From Enoplolaimus lenunculus (Eukaryota; Nematoda; Enoplea; Enoplida; Thoracostomopsidae): DNA of 64,000 nt. The stretch is from NCBI GenBank assembly GCA_030248215.1, contig JASANG010000992.1, positions 62,001 through 126,000 of the forward strand. Direction: 5' to 3'. The notes under the pieces were generated by a model, which had not been told where the DNA came from, did not search any database, and saw nothing but the letters and a program-made list of their open reading frames with translations. Position numbers and translations under genes: made by a program. Positions within the stretch are counted from its first letter, which is position 1. Each line of letters begins with the position of its first letter. Of this stretch, positions 1 through 11,576 are shown one piece after another.

Positions 1-3000
1 GTGGAGTCGCTTCTGCCGAACTGAATGAGCCTATCAAAGAACTGGTAACTTTTTCAAAGCTATGCTTCATTTTTTGTCCCATGTAAAGATTACGGGCGGA
101 ACGTTTTTGTGTGGGATTGCAATAGAGTAAGCTTAAGCATTTAGACTAATTGTTTTACAGTTTACAGACTATGCTTAATAGCCTGAGCGTCAAAGCCATC
201 GCGTTTTAAAATGACGTCAACATTAAGGGGTTGCGGTGCGGCATCGCGTGTAGCGTTAAAAATAATTTTCATGAAACACTTTGTATCGGACGCTTCTGCT
301 TGCCGCATTTAAAGGTACATAGTGCAACCTACACTGTAAAAAAATGGTGAGTCAAATTGACTGTCTCCGTAAATAGGTTCTACCGGACTACACAAACGGA
401 ACCAAATTCGACTCCGCCAAATTTAAACGTTCAACTCAGTGAGTCGAATTTGACTCTGGCGGAGTCGAATTTGACTCATTCTGTGTAGTACCGTACAGCC
501 TATTTCGGAGATAGTCAATTTGACTCATCATTTTTGCTGTGTAGGGAGGAAATTTAAGGGCAGAGAGATTAGTCCAAAGTCTAAATTCTACTTTGTATAG
601 CTGATCCGGGGACAAACAAAACGCCCCTTAAAAGTAATGCTGTCTTGTAGACAGGATAGTGCGTCCAACTCACACCGCAAGACGTGTGCTCATCTATATT
701 TCGAGTCATATAAATAGAATATATCATATTACCTGTATATATTTCAGTTCAACAGCACACAAGCGTTCGACGAAGATTTGAAAGTCAAAATTCAATTTAA
801 ACTTAGCGTTCCAGAATTACCGCCGGTAAAGTCAAAAGCGAATACAAACGGAACCGATACTGAGTAGATTATATTCCCTCTCGAAATTTCAGCTTAAATT
901 ACAAAAACACATTTTTAACTGGCTTCTCGTTTAACATTCATGATATTCACAAGTTTGGAAAAATATAATTTACACTATCAATGTTACTTTTAGGGTCATA
1001 ACAGTTAATTAAACATATTCCTAAGCCTAAGCTTAAGCGATGAAAAAGTGTAATCGTAACCATAATCCTACTCACTAAATAAATATGCTTAAAATTAAGC
1101 AAAACTGCTGCCGAATTAAGTGTTCGTACTGCGATGCTTGACAAAGTTTTACTTAATTTTACACAAACACACAATTCTTTAGTTTTACATTTACATAATT
1201 AATCAGCAAATGACCGCAGTAGTTTAACTTTTATTTACATTATTTCTGCAAAAATTTACTCAATATTTAGGACACTTATGCTTATAAAAAGTCAGTGAAC
1301 TAAAGTATTTTAAGTAGAATGTTTTCAAAAAGTAAGCAAAAAATATGGTCTAGAATTTACTGTTTTGCAGGACCTTGAAAGAAAACGAGTTTGCCCTAAA
1401 AATCAACATGAGCCACTTGTATTAAACGATACTTTTGTCGTTAAAATTCAGTTTTGCGTGTTTCAGGTCGAAGTTATATCGTTGAGTGATGTTCGTAAAA
1501 AGTTAAATGTATATTTTAAAATTGGTCTCTTTGAATATTTAAATTTTGGCGAAAATTTCACTCGACTCGTCGTTGTTGTTTTAATTCTCAACTGTTTTCG
1601 ACGGACTCATTCGTATGTCAACGAATATTTGAATGATATTCGTGTAAGTTTTTCACTGTACTGATCTGAACAAGTGGAGTGACATAAATAAGAGTCCAGT
1701 GTCAATAAGTCAATAGGATATTTTATTTTTTGGAATAAGAGCCAGTAAAAATGGATAAAGTCCAAAATTACTAATTATTGCTAAATGCTTCCTGTACAAA
1801 ATTTGTTTTTGTATATACAGAATTTGATTTATTATTATTACTTAGAGTACAATTAACTATTCTGTAATATAGGTAGCATAGTACATCCGGAGATCAGCTT
1901 CCGGCACCGGCAGAAAATCAATCACCGGCGCCGACTCCGTAGAATTTCTGGCGGAAGTTTCGCCAATTTCGCTAGTGAAATCTTGCATAGTTTTACAAAA
2001 TTTCTCTGTTTAGCGCGATTTGTTTTAATATTTGGCACAATTTTGTCGACAGAATTGCCGAGATTTCGTCAAAAAATATGCGTAAAATCAAAATGATTTA
2101 GCAAAACACTACAGATATTTGATAAAATTAACTAATTAAACATCATTTTACCTAATTTCGCCTCAACTCCGGCTTCATCTCTGGCTCCGGAAGTTGTGTT
2201 GACCGTCAACTGTGGATCCGGCATTTTTCATCTCAGGTTGCACCATGAAATGTCGATTTTCACAACTAGTTAAAGTGATTTAGACTGCAACGCGTGAATA
2301 GCTTTGATGAGTTGACTCTTGCAAGCCAAAAATACCGGAAACTAATAATTTAAAACACAATACATACCTACTTTCTGTACTTGGTATCTTTAATATGGAA
2401 AACATTTTGAATTGCTATTTACACTATACGTTTTTGGTAATATATTTTTCTAAAATTAGAAATGTATTTTCTAAAATGCCATTTCAAGGTCTACAATCTG
2501 CTAAAAACCCAGACACTCGCTAAGGTTAAAATCTAAAGTTTAAATGCAGTGCATTTATTTGTTTTTATCTATTTTAGTTTGACAATAAGTACTTGACGTC
2601 GTATTTCTACGATATTGATGCGAAACGAAAAAGCAAGAATATACTTTCGTTACTGCCGTTATACGATCATGAAAGTAAGTCTCCGAATAGATATTCGTAA
2701 TTGCTGGTGGGTTTGGGCTCCATAAATTATCGGGAAATGGAAAATATGGCCAAAACATCATATTAGCGAGGGTTGTGAATTTAAACTTAATACGCAGCAA
2801 AACTGGCGTTTCTTCGTTGTCAATATAGCGGCCCATATAAAGATCAGGAGCGGAACGTTTTTCTGTGGGACTGCAACAGAGTAAGCTTAAGCTTTAGACT
2901 AATTTTTTCCTGGCGTAGGCTTAGGCTTAGGCTTAGGAATAAGCTTATAATACTGTTCGGCCCGTGTTCTTTACATCGGCCGATGTGGCCTACAAAATGC

Positions 3001-6000
3001 GCGTATTTTTAACCATATCAATAACGACGAAACCAGAGTTTTGCTCCGTCCGATTTAGTTTTAAGTTTACAACCGATGCTAAAATGCAGTTATAGTACTT
3101 GTTCCTCCCACGTATTAAAGTTTCCCTCAACATTACTTGATTAATCAAATAGGCTTAGGCTTAAACTGATACTCACTAAAACCATGCTTAAAACGAAATA
3201 AAACTGTTGCCGAATTAACTGTCGGTTTTACTTACTATAGTGGTTAGCAAAGTTTTACTTAATTTTAAGCAAATACAAAATTCTTAGTTATAGATTTACT
3301 TAATTAATCAGCAAATGACAGCAGCAGTTTTACTTATTTACATTCTTTTAACAAAGATTTACTCAATATTTAGGACACTTATACATAAAAAGTGTAGTGA
3401 AATATAACTAAAGTATTTTAAGTACAGTGTTTTTACAGAGTACTTTAAAATCACGTTTAGGCTAAGCCTAAGCACTAAACTTGACTCTAAGAAAATAATT
3501 CACTGCAGGTTTAGGATGTGGACACAGCGTTGGTTTCAGTCTACAATTTTGGCACATGTAAAGATTAGGGATCGAACGTTTTTCCATGGGACTGTAATAG
3601 AGCAAGCTTAAGCTTTAGACTAATGTTTTAGCTTGGCTTAGGCTTAGGCTTAGGAATATGCACATTCTTACGCTTAGGCTTAGGCTTAGGCTTAGGAATA
3701 AGCTTATAATACTGTTCGGCCCCTGTTCTTTATATTGGCCACAATTTTATGACCAAATCTTCATCTGGCTTTGTTCAGTGATTTCAACATATTTTTCTGT
3801 TTTTTTTCTGTTCGCTACGCTCATTCGCAAAAGTGTTTTCTTATTAAGTTTTATCCCCTCGCAATGAAATCCTACCCGCTCCAGGTGAAATATTGTTATT
3901 TTGTTTCAGAAATTGGCCTCATTGTCGACGATGCCCGGTTGAAACTGTCATGGCAAGAACTGTTTGCGAACATCCGGTCAAGTGTCACTGCAGTTTCAAC
4001 ACGAGTTGCAGTTATTACAGGATTTGCAATCGCTGCACTTGTGTTGTTTGCAGTCGACACTGCGTTGTTGAGCGTTTTGAGACATCTTGCACGATTTAGC
4101 AGTGTTTCAATAGCCCATGAGGGTAAGGGAAGCGCCATACTTTTTTTAATATTTGGCCCATGTTACTTTAAGAGGCGTCCAGGTTTCTGGTGGGTCTATG
4201 AAAGAGGAGATTTAGATTCTAGATTATATTTTTTTGCACAGGCTTAGGCTTAGGAACTCATTTTTGAAACACTTAGGCTTATGCTTAGAAACACGCTTCT
4301 GGTGGGTCTATAAAAGAGTAGATTTAGATTCTAGATTACATTTTTTACTTATAGGCTTAGGCTTAGGCTTAGGCTTAGGAACTCATTTTTGCAACGCTTA
4401 GGCTTCGGCTTAGGAACATGCTTCTGGTGGGTCTATAAAACAGTAGATTTAGATTCTAGATTACATTTTTTTGCTTAGGCCTAGGCTTACGCTTAGGCTT
4501 AGGCTTAGGAACTCATTTTGCAACGCTTAGGCTTAGGCTTAGGACGCTTAATCTACTGTTACGCCCCTTAAAGTAACATTGGCCAAATATTTTATGGATC
4601 ATTCACGTTATTATGTCTACGTGGATGTAAACGGGTGTCGGAAACGTACGCCCCTTTAGCAAAGTAGAGGATTCGTAACAAAATAAAACCACACGCATAT
4701 TGTACAACACATATTTGCATGCTTAAATATGGACATTTTTGAAATAGTTTCCGAGGGCCTAAAAAGCCAACACTGTACCGTGAGCGGTGTGACAACTCAA
4801 ACAGCCTTTAAAAGGATTAAGAAAAACAAGCGTGTTTTGGCACTAATTGAATATTTTTAAGATAGGTTTCAAGATCTTTAAGAGTATTAAGTGTTGCTGT
4901 TTATTTTGGTCCGAAATTATGCAACGCTTTGGTGTTTTGATGTTTGCATACTCCACAGTATCGGATCCATAATTTTCCATTGGTTGAGGATATAAACTTT
5001 TTGTTTTGCAAAATTTTACAATTTTAAATTGAGTTTTTTTGGGAAATTCTTCGATATCTACGCTGCAAAAAATGGTGAGTCAAATTGACTCTCTCCGAAA
5101 TAGTCTGTACGGGACTACACAAACTGATTCAAATTCGACTCGGCCAGAGTCAAATTTCACTCACTGAGTCGCACGTTTGACTCTGACGGAGTTGAATTTG
5201 ACTCAGTTTGTGTAATCCGGAAAAACCTATTAATACGGAGAGAGATAAATTTGACTCGCCATTTTTTGCAGTGTAAGATTGACGAATTACGCCGACGGCA
5301 GAAAGTACTTCATATCGTATTGTAACTTTACTGTATTTTTCAACTATTTGCTTATAGAAAGCGCATTTTTATAAGCTTCAAATGAACCATTTGCATCGCA
5401 AAATTTTTAGCACGGGGTGACATACACCCTCCCACCATATAAATTCGCAACTGATACTTGTAATAATTTTTACCTGGTACTTTTTTAATGGTTAGGGTCC
5501 CACAAAATATTTTCGGGCGTCAAAGGCGACGGTTTTATGGCACGTCTTGTTAGAAGTTTATGGATTTTGGTTTCGGACGAAAACTATACTCTCAGAAATG
5601 TAAGTTGCGCATTTCATCATAGTAAAAATACCCGTAGGTCGGATGTTCCAGCAAACATTTGAAGAACCCGTATTAACGGAAGCCTGCGACGCAGCGGACT
5701 CAGGACCCGCGCCTTCAAGGGATCCATGACGAAATATATTTTGAACAACGTTTTGTCCATCAACCCTTTGTTTGCGGCCGCAACACAAATCGACCTTAGG
5801 GTTCGGTCAGCTCATGATCCGCTCTTTTGGAGACCTAGCGTCAAACGTGATTATCACACGTCACCAAAACCAAATAAGGGGGATACAAAGGATGCACCCC
5901 CCCTGGGAAAGACTTGTGAAATGACAATAAATGTAGGCAGTTTTCACTTTTAGGAATATGAGGTCCACTTTTTCTTGTTCACAATACCCCCCTCGACGGC

Positions 6001-9000
6001 CATAATGTAGACTGAAGGTATACCGTTCCGAAATCGAATTTTTAGCTACGACCGTTATCGTCGTAGTTTAGTGATGATAAACTGTAAAGGCAAACAAAGC
6101 TTGTGCTCCCTAGCGTACTAAAGATGCGGTTTTACGGTTCTAGCAGCCAGCTCACTTTACAAGAATCGGGGATCGGGCTAACAAATTTTGAAGAGGGGAG
6201 TACAAGGGTTTCAGTGGCATTTAAGCTGGATTGAAAATTTTCTAAGGGGTCCAAAACTCTTCAAGGGTAGGCTATTATGCCCCATCTGGCTACGGCCCCG
6301 GGACGTTATAGGCGTACAGGATGATAAATGTTTATAGTAATCTAAAACACATGAGGTGGTAACTGAGGGTGAAAACAGATAGTAGAAATTCGTAACGGAA
6401 ACGGACACCGAATGTGACTCTGGCGAAGTCGAATTTGACTCAGTTTGTGTAGTCCAGAAAAGCCTATTTCGGAGAGAGAGTCAATTTGACTCACCATTTT
6501 TTTGCAGTAAACAAAGTCTGCTTCAAAATTTTTGCGGTGAAAACAGATAGTAAACGGAAACGCACAGCGATTTTTACCAGGAACACAAATGAAAACAAAT
6601 GTTTGTTAGTTGCACCATATGATGAGGATCCAAATGAAAGTTAATTACTAGAAAAAATTGCTCAGCACTAGCGCAGCATGGGATATGCTTCATATTCCTA
6701 TGAAAAGGATAGTAACTAGACCCGCACATTTGTTCGATGTAACCTGGAAAAATATAAAGAAACATTGGCGTCCAAAATCATGTTAACTATTAATTCTTCT
6801 GAAACATAACTTGAGTACCAACATGCAAACTAAATTGAAAATACGCACTTGAGAAGCGCGAACCATATATATGAAAACTATCGTGTTCGTATGATTAGTT
6901 TTAGACGAAAATTTCGAATGACGCATGCGCACTACAACTGTTTGAAGTTTCAAAACAACAAATTCATTGGATTATTGGATTCTTTGTGTTAACCGTTCTC
7001 GGTGTCATATTTCAGGTTACTGTAATTTTTAAACCAGAATAAACAATATTTTCGTTTTTGCAAATTATTTTACATTTTTTGGAACATTTTCGTGTAAAAA
7101 AACGTTGGTTTAGGCCCACACCAAACTGGTAATAGTAAAAATATAGCTGTCATATATTTATTTTTGCCATCAAAATATAGGAAATTGGTTAAAATGCAGC
7201 AAGTTTTGAAATTCTCCGTATATATGTTGTAGGGCAATCTGCTATTTAGGCCAATTACTAATTGGTCTAATTTGGACAGACGCAACACCGTTAACCAATC
7301 AGCGTTGGTTTTGCATCACTGTTGTTTTGCTACATTGCACAATCGCTATACTTGGCATAAACCAAACTGCTATTTGCTCAAAATAGCAGATCGACCTCAG
7401 CTAATTAATTTGGTAATTGGCCTGAATAGCAAATTGGCTTACGACATATACACGTATTGTATTGACCCAAATAAGAGGGGGACTGATGCGCTACAATTAG
7501 GAATACTTGACATTTATGGACTCTATTTAGGGTTTAGGAACTCTATCCGCATACGGACACTTATTAATAGGGATACGGAATCCTATGGATTGGGACTCAA
7601 AATATGGACCCCCTCTTATTTGGGTCACTACAGGACTAATATGTGCAGAGTGTAATACATTATATAGGCAGCTGCAGCGTCACTGCGGTATCGAATCGCT
7701 GCAATATTTTATCGAAAACGCCAAAAAGCACGAATTCTTTGGTTGTACAATGATTTACTTCGACGGCGAATCAATTTTATCTGTTTCGCAAAGCAAAATG
7801 TTCAAAAACATGCGCGCGAGAAAAAACTTTATCGTCATGTAAACGCAACTTCTGTGTTTTGGCTTAAAATGGTTAAACTTCATGATGTGAAATTTGTATA
7901 ATAAATTTGCCGGGCTATAAACACGGTATCCAGTCGCAAATAGGATGGACAGTCAAAGGACGACCTTGTTGAAAATAAGGTCATGTATAAGCTAGACTAC
8001 AAACACCAGACCACTATATATTTGGAGGGGGTTGTTAATTCTGGTTTAAACCAGCAGAAAGTTATTTGTAAAACAAAAAAAAGTTTTTTGTAAAAAGGTT
8101 ACAAAAAAGATAGTGTTTTGAAACCTATTTTGGGTAAAAACGCCTGCTATCAAGGTGTAACCGGATATGCGTTTCTGTTTCCGGTAAAAATCGGATATTC
8201 GTTTTCGTTATAGAAATAACGGATTTTCTGTTATTTTTTACGCTCAAAATTCTATAGTTATAAATCTCAGGCAGGATGTCGCAATTTTTTACTGCAAATT
8301 AAATAAAAATTACGAAATTTATCCAACATCTTAAAAATTTCGATACATTCCCCGTTTTTTTGAAGAAATATGAATATTTTCTGCTTTCAGCATGGTGTTC
8401 TTGAAAAATGGCTAACTGCGTTTCCGATTGCATGCGGGTTTCTTCAAAGCTTCATCAAGGTAAACCGCCTTATGCAAATGTGCAAGTATTCCCGTGCGGC
8501 AGCGCGTCAGTACGTTTTGTAGCGTTTGTCACGAAAATAACAGCCGCATTTATATTTGCAGATAAATTTTATGAAACCGTTTTAGTAAATTAGCTTAAAA
8601 TCTAACGCGAACTTCTCTGATTTAAATACACACTGTAAATTCCAATGAGTTAATTAATCAAGTCGACTAGCGAGTTACTAGTTATGTCTGAATTGATATA
8701 TACATTAAGTGCTCTGAGTCTGAATATCGCTGTTGTTGAGTTGTTTCCATGTTAGTTGTTTTGTTATTTCAGAATGAGTTGAGTCAACTCAAAATTGTGA
8801 GCTCTGTGAATCCTAACTCAGACTGAATAATTTCACATATATTCTGAGTTAAAGTCAACTCACTGAAATTGACAGTGTATGCTTCAAAATTAAATGCAAA
8901 AATTAGAAAGCATACGACACATCTTTTCGTGTTTTATATATTTTACCACTTAAAATGAAGTCTGTTTTAAGTTTTTTCTATAGTTCGAATGATGGGTCGG

Positions 9001-9658
9001 TGAAACAGTCTGATGTACAGCGTTCGAATAGCGCTGCTATCAGTTTTACCTACAGCCTGCAAAAGTAGTTTTAGTTGATGTTTATTTGGTGACTGTTCAA
9101 CACTTTCCGCTCGCACGCTTAGGTTTAGGTTTAGGCTTCAGATAACCGTATCAAAGGTTTTGTCTAATCTCAAATATGGGGTGTACACTGTAAATTTCAG
9201 TGAGTTGATTTTAACTCATAACGAGTTGAATCCACTCAGAAGTCTGAGCTCTGAATTATGCCTTTGACAACTTAGAATTTTGAGTTGATTGAACTGTGAA
9301 TTAATACATTAACTAAACGCAGAAGTAAATCAGCTCAGTGTGAGTTTATTTTTCACTGTCTTCTAAATTCAGAAACACGCAAAATATACAATTCTCTCTC
9401 TGTAGTTGATTAATCAACTCATTGGAATTTTACAGTGTCAGAGCCCATTTGGTTTAGATGGAATGTCTGCTGTGTACGGCAACAAAACGCACCAATCAAA
9501 TGACCATGTGTCCAACGATTGGATGTGGATTTTACTACTGCAACGAATGTCGGACGCTGCTTTGTGGTGAATGTTACGCCTGCAAAATGCGAAAACTATA
9601 CGCAACTGATCCAGCAGGATATTATGCTGAAATTTACAAAGATGAAAATGAATATTGA
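1..9658 (+). CDS. DCST1/2-like: DC-STAMP domain membrane protein, DCST1/DCST2 type (3' part; 5' end outside window)
   Basis: Exons seen: <1-44, 748-825, 1467-1643 (or from 1371), 2578-2674, 3910-4122, tentative 4574-4627, 6905-7015, 7668-7838, 8391-8459, 9458-9658; phases agree at every junction. Family landmarks in order are an extracellular segment (ELFNSTQAFDEDL), a membrane segment followed by YVNEYLNDIRFDNKYLT, a second membrane segment (TGFAIAALVLFAVDTALL), NDACAL before another membrane helix (HWIIGFFVLTVLGVIF), the conserved RYRIAAIFYRKRQKARILWL plus YNDLLRRR, and a C-terminal C4C4 RING-like finger (CLLC..CPTIGCGFYYCNEC..CGEC) ending in TGA. Known members (SPE-42, SPE-49, Sneaky, DCST1/2) act in sperm at fertilisation; that role is inferred here. 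Least certain are the start of the 1467 exon and the 20-residue link near 4.6 kb, where a MITE sits. Introns carry many transposons. Family assignment is confident; DCST1 versus DCST2 is not resolved. Confidence 0.85.
77..175. mobile_element. T1-type MITE fragment
   Basis: The left end and interior of the T1 family are recognisable (CCATGTAAAGATTACGGG, then GCGGAACG and TAAGCTTAAGC with TAGACTAATTG). The right half with the TTAGGC array is missing. It lies in an intron of the DC-STAMP gene. Confidence 0.55.
332..541. mobile_element. Fold-A hairpin MITE, copy 1
   Basis: A 210-bp near-perfect palindrome. The left arm starts CACTGTAAAAAAATGGTGAG and the right arm ends with its complement; TA flanks both sides. 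The arms contain alternating GAGTCAAATTTGACTC-like short palindromes. Confidence 0.85.
1885..2247 (-). mobile_element. dispersed repeat family H, copy 1
   Basis: Read on the minus strand it starts TGGTGCAACCTGAGATGAAA and continues with GCCGGAG-rich sequence, then GAGGCGAAATTAGG and GAAATCTCGGCA. The same order of blocks is found at 55893-56190 on the plus strand, diverged by substitutions and small gaps. No coding potential is visible. Confidence 0.6.
2830..2981. mobile_element. T1-type MITE with TTAGGC array
   Basis: Left terminus GGCCCATATAAAGATC, right terminus TTTACATCGGCC, with a short run of TTAGGC units (GTAGGCTTAGGCTTAGG) inside. It sits between two DC-STAMP exons. Confidence 0.7.
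3551..3740. mobile_element. T1-type MITE with TTAGGC array
   Basis: Begins GGCACATGTAAAGATTAGGG and ends CTTTATATTGGCC. It contains two blocks of TTAGGC units separated by AATATGCACATTCTTACGC, so it is longer than the copy at 2830. It lies 170 bp before the exon starting at 3910. Confidence 0.7.
4155..4584. mobile_element. T2-type MITE with three internal tandem units, abutting or inside a DC-STAMP exon
   Basis: Terminal inverted repeats are GGCCCATGTTACTTTAAG and its complement ending AAAGTAACATTGGCC. The interior holds about three imperfect copies of a roughly 110-130-bp unit that begins CTTCTGGTGGGTCTATAAAA and ends in TTAGGC repeats, so this copy is about 430 bp against 150-190 bp for other T2 copies. 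ATATTT is present on both sides (4149-4154 and 4587-4592) and may be the target duplication. The exon of the host gene ends at or runs into its left edge. Confidence 0.8.
5061..5273. mobile_element. Fold-A hairpin MITE, copy 2
   Basis: Starts CGCTGCAAAAAATGGTGAG, ends with the complementary CCATTTTTTGCAGTG, and is flanked by TA on both sides. It lies in the long DC-STAMP intron. Confidence 0.8.
6148..6300. mobile_element. family C element (GTAGCCAGCTCACC type), diverged copy
   Basis: Starts with a CAGCCAGCTCACTTT-like end and finishes with TGGCTACGGCCCC, the inverted form. Between them is the family core (GAGTACAAGGGTTTCAGTGG). It contains no gene. Confidence 0.6.
6412..6508. mobile_element. 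Fold-A half copy
   Basis: Only the right arm is present: GTGACTCTGGCGAAGTCG through CACCATTTTTTTGCAGT. The left arm is absent. Confidence 0.7.
7205..7455. repeat. inverted repeat pair
   Basis: Sequence at 7205-7265 (complement ATTGGCCTAAATAGCAGATT) recurs inverted at 7395-7455 as ATTGGCCTGAATAGCAAATT, followed on both sides by a CATATACACG-like block. The spacer is about 130 bp. This is probably an old hairpin element. Confidence 0.6.
7464..7626. mobile_element. family E MITE (GACCCAAATAAGAG ends), copy 1
   Basis: Perfect terminal inverted repeats GACCCAAATAAGAGGGGG and CCCCCTCTTATTTGGGTC enclose 163 bp. A second, diverged copy lies near 32885-33043. This copy ends 41 bp before the DC-STAMP exon at 7668. 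Confidence 0.75.
8631..8877. mobile_element. Fold-B hairpin MITE, copy 1
   Basis: Starts CACTGTAAATTCCAATGAG and ends CTGAAATTGACAGTG. The interior is built from alternating AACTCA and TGAGTT words. It lies in the last but one DC-STAMP intron region. Confidence 0.75.
9186..9437. mobile_element. Fold-B hairpin MITE, copy 2
   Basis: Starts CACTGTAAATTTCAGTGAG after a TA and ends GGAATTTTACAGTG. It occupies the intron just upstream of the terminal DC-STAMP exon. Confidence 0.8.
9458..9658 (+). CDS. terminal exon of the DC-STAMP gene: C4C4 RING-like finger
   Basis: This exon opens after a TTTAG acceptor at 9453-9457 and runs 66 codons to TGA. Eight cysteines are spaced C-x2-C-x10-C-x4-C-x4-C-x2-C-x4-C-x2-C, as in the C-terminal C4C4 finger of DCST1/DCST2 and nematode SPE-42. 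The preceding exon (8391-8459) encodes HGVLEKWLTAFPIACGFLQS, which occupies the position of the linker before the finger in this family. The acceptor lies 20 bp after the end of a Fold-B MITE, so the transposon forms the end of the intron. A short acidic tail follows the finger. Confidence 0.85.
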   Translation: MECLLCTATKRTNQMTMCPTIGCGFYYCNECRTLLCGECYACKMRKLYATDPAGYYAEIYKDENEY

Positions 9659-9938
9659 GTTTTTAGGAAACAGCTGATAAAAAACTGTTTTAGAAGCAAG
9701 TGACCAATGGGCAACGATTGTGTGGGAGTTTAGAATTCAACGAATCGTATTTTGTATACTGTATTCAATAGTGCTGTGAAAATCACCTCTCAGGACAGTG
9801 TATGGAATTCTTAATTTATATATGCAGCAATGAACGTTAATACCGACGTCTCTTTTTGAGCCGGATCGTTTCGTACCGCAAACCCACTTTTCGATTCTGT
9901 GATTTGGTGTTTGCTTTACAGTAAAAGATAATCAAACC

Positions 9939-10027
9939 AGGGTGTAACCGGATGTCCGTTTTCCGCTTCCGTTATTTTGATCACTATCAGTTTCCGTTAT
10001 TTTTGCATATAACCGTTTACACCCTGA
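9939..10027. mobile_element. family G element, short palindromic copy
   Basis: Starts CAGGGTGTAACCGGATGTCC and ends CCGTTTACACCCTG, with TTCCGTTATTTT-type filler between the arms. Related ends occur at 8152-8230 and near 45474-45495. Confidence 0.6.
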
Positions 10028-10084
10028 TCGCAACCCACTGTATGCAAGTTGCCTACATATGGGTCATTTTGTATGCTTATATTA

Positions 10085-10335
10085 GTCAACTTGGATACAA
10101 ATTTGGGCCAGCTCTGAAACATTCCTGCCACAACATTTTATTCCTGTGAACGAACCACGCAGTGCTTTTTGTTTACATCTCGGTTCTCTCTTAAATTCTT
10201 TGATACATCGTGGACTTCGATTTTCAAAAGAATGTGATATAAAATTTGCATATATATTTTGTTGTCTTCTGTTTAAACATGAAACACTCATTTGAACATT
10301 TGGCACGGTGCTAAAAATGCGCATGTGAGGCGTTC
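10085..10335. repeat. dispersed repeat R1, copy 1
   Basis: About 250 bp resembling 28235-28508 in the same order: AACATTTTATTCC, the GCAGTGCTTTTTGTTTACAT block, CATCGTGGACTTCGATTTTC, ATGAAACACTCATT and GAGGCGTTC. The copies are clearly diverged, and no open frame is shared. Confidence 0.6.
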
Positions 10336-10910
10336 GAGATTTAATAATACAAATAACATTGTATTTGTGGGTATACTAGGAAAAAAATCATATATATTCG
10401 CAGTATTTCGGAGGAAGGGGTCGTCCAGACCGCGCAGTTCTGACAGTATTGAAGCCGCGAGTAGTGACATAACTGTTAGTAGTAGCGGCTTTTTGCTATT
10501 AACCAAGGTTGGTTCTTCCCGGAAAATTAAATCGACCGAAAAACGATTGTTTTTTTTGAAAAAAGGAAAAGACATAAAAAATGAAAAAAACGTGTGGTCA
10601 AGCTAAACAAATGATAAGACGAAGACGTTTAAAGGATGCTAAATATAGTGCCAAAGAATGACATGGATATTTTAATATAAATATCATTATTTAACACCAC
10701 ATGGCAGAGATAGGGCGCACACTGCAAATAAAAAAAGGATTCCTCAGCAAAAATATCTTCAGTAAAACAAGCATTGCCGTTGAGGCAACAGAAATTACAT
10801 CTGTTTCCAATTCGGCTCCATGTCCTATGGCTATTGACTACAGAGAACACTGACATGTAGTGAGTCCAGTAAGCGGATCCATTGCTTTATGTGGATAAAA
10901 TGCAAATATC

Positions 10911-11576
10911 ATGCGGGGTTCACGTTATATCCGGGGTAGCATGGGACACGTTTTGTCCCTATTAGTCTATTGGGTAACATATTGTCTGACCCCATATCAT
11001 ATTCATAAAGTCGTATTTGTTTAATAATCATGTGTACGTCACCTTTTGTATTTTTATACCATATGATATTCGACGCATCGTCAGCGAATATCATATAATA
11101 TATTTTCAAATGCCTGCATACTTGAGGTAACATACCCAAATTGTCCTATGAATACATATGATACTAGAATTCGAAATTTGAATTATAATACTGTTTTTCT
11201 AAATTGATTTTGCGTCAGATATTGCTGTGAAGACGTGTACTTGGTATTTTAAGCACATCTGTGCCTCTGCCGTCCGACTTTGCATTAATCTGTTAGCAAT
11301 CGATGATTACACTGTCCCACTGAATATCATATGATTTCGTTGTAATTTTGGAATATGTTATGATATCCGCAAAAATGTACGTTAGTAACACGTGACATAC
11401 CTACCGTCTCTTGTCCACATTGATCTTCTGAGAGCGGTGGTTTGTAGGTAAATGTCATTTGACATTCGATTTTTATTTGTTCACCCGAAATGAATGCTCG
11501 AATATTAACCCTGACGTCGAATCAACATGGGACAATCCGTGTCCCGCCTACCCCGGTTATATCGTGAATCCCGCAT
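10911..11576. mobile_element. 666-bp element with about 48-bp inverted ends
   Basis: The left end ATGCGGGGTTCACGTTATAT, continuing CCGGGGTAGCATGGGACACG, is matched inverted at the right end (GTGTCCCGCCTACCCCGG, then TATCGTGAATCCCGCAT). No transposase-like frame lies between them, so it is a non-autonomous DNA element. Confidence 0.7.

Noticed and set aside
7272-7655. 127-codon frame upstream of a DC-STAMP exon
   Set aside because: It runs through an inverted repeat and a MITE. The real exon (7668-7838) is in another frame.
10403-10606. Serine- and lysine-rich frame (SSRPRSSDSIEAASSDI..) after a possible acceptor, ending in TAA
   Set aside because: It starts at the edge of a dispersed repeat, has low complexity, no recognisable homologue and no partner exon. 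It could be a terminal exon but I cannot support it.
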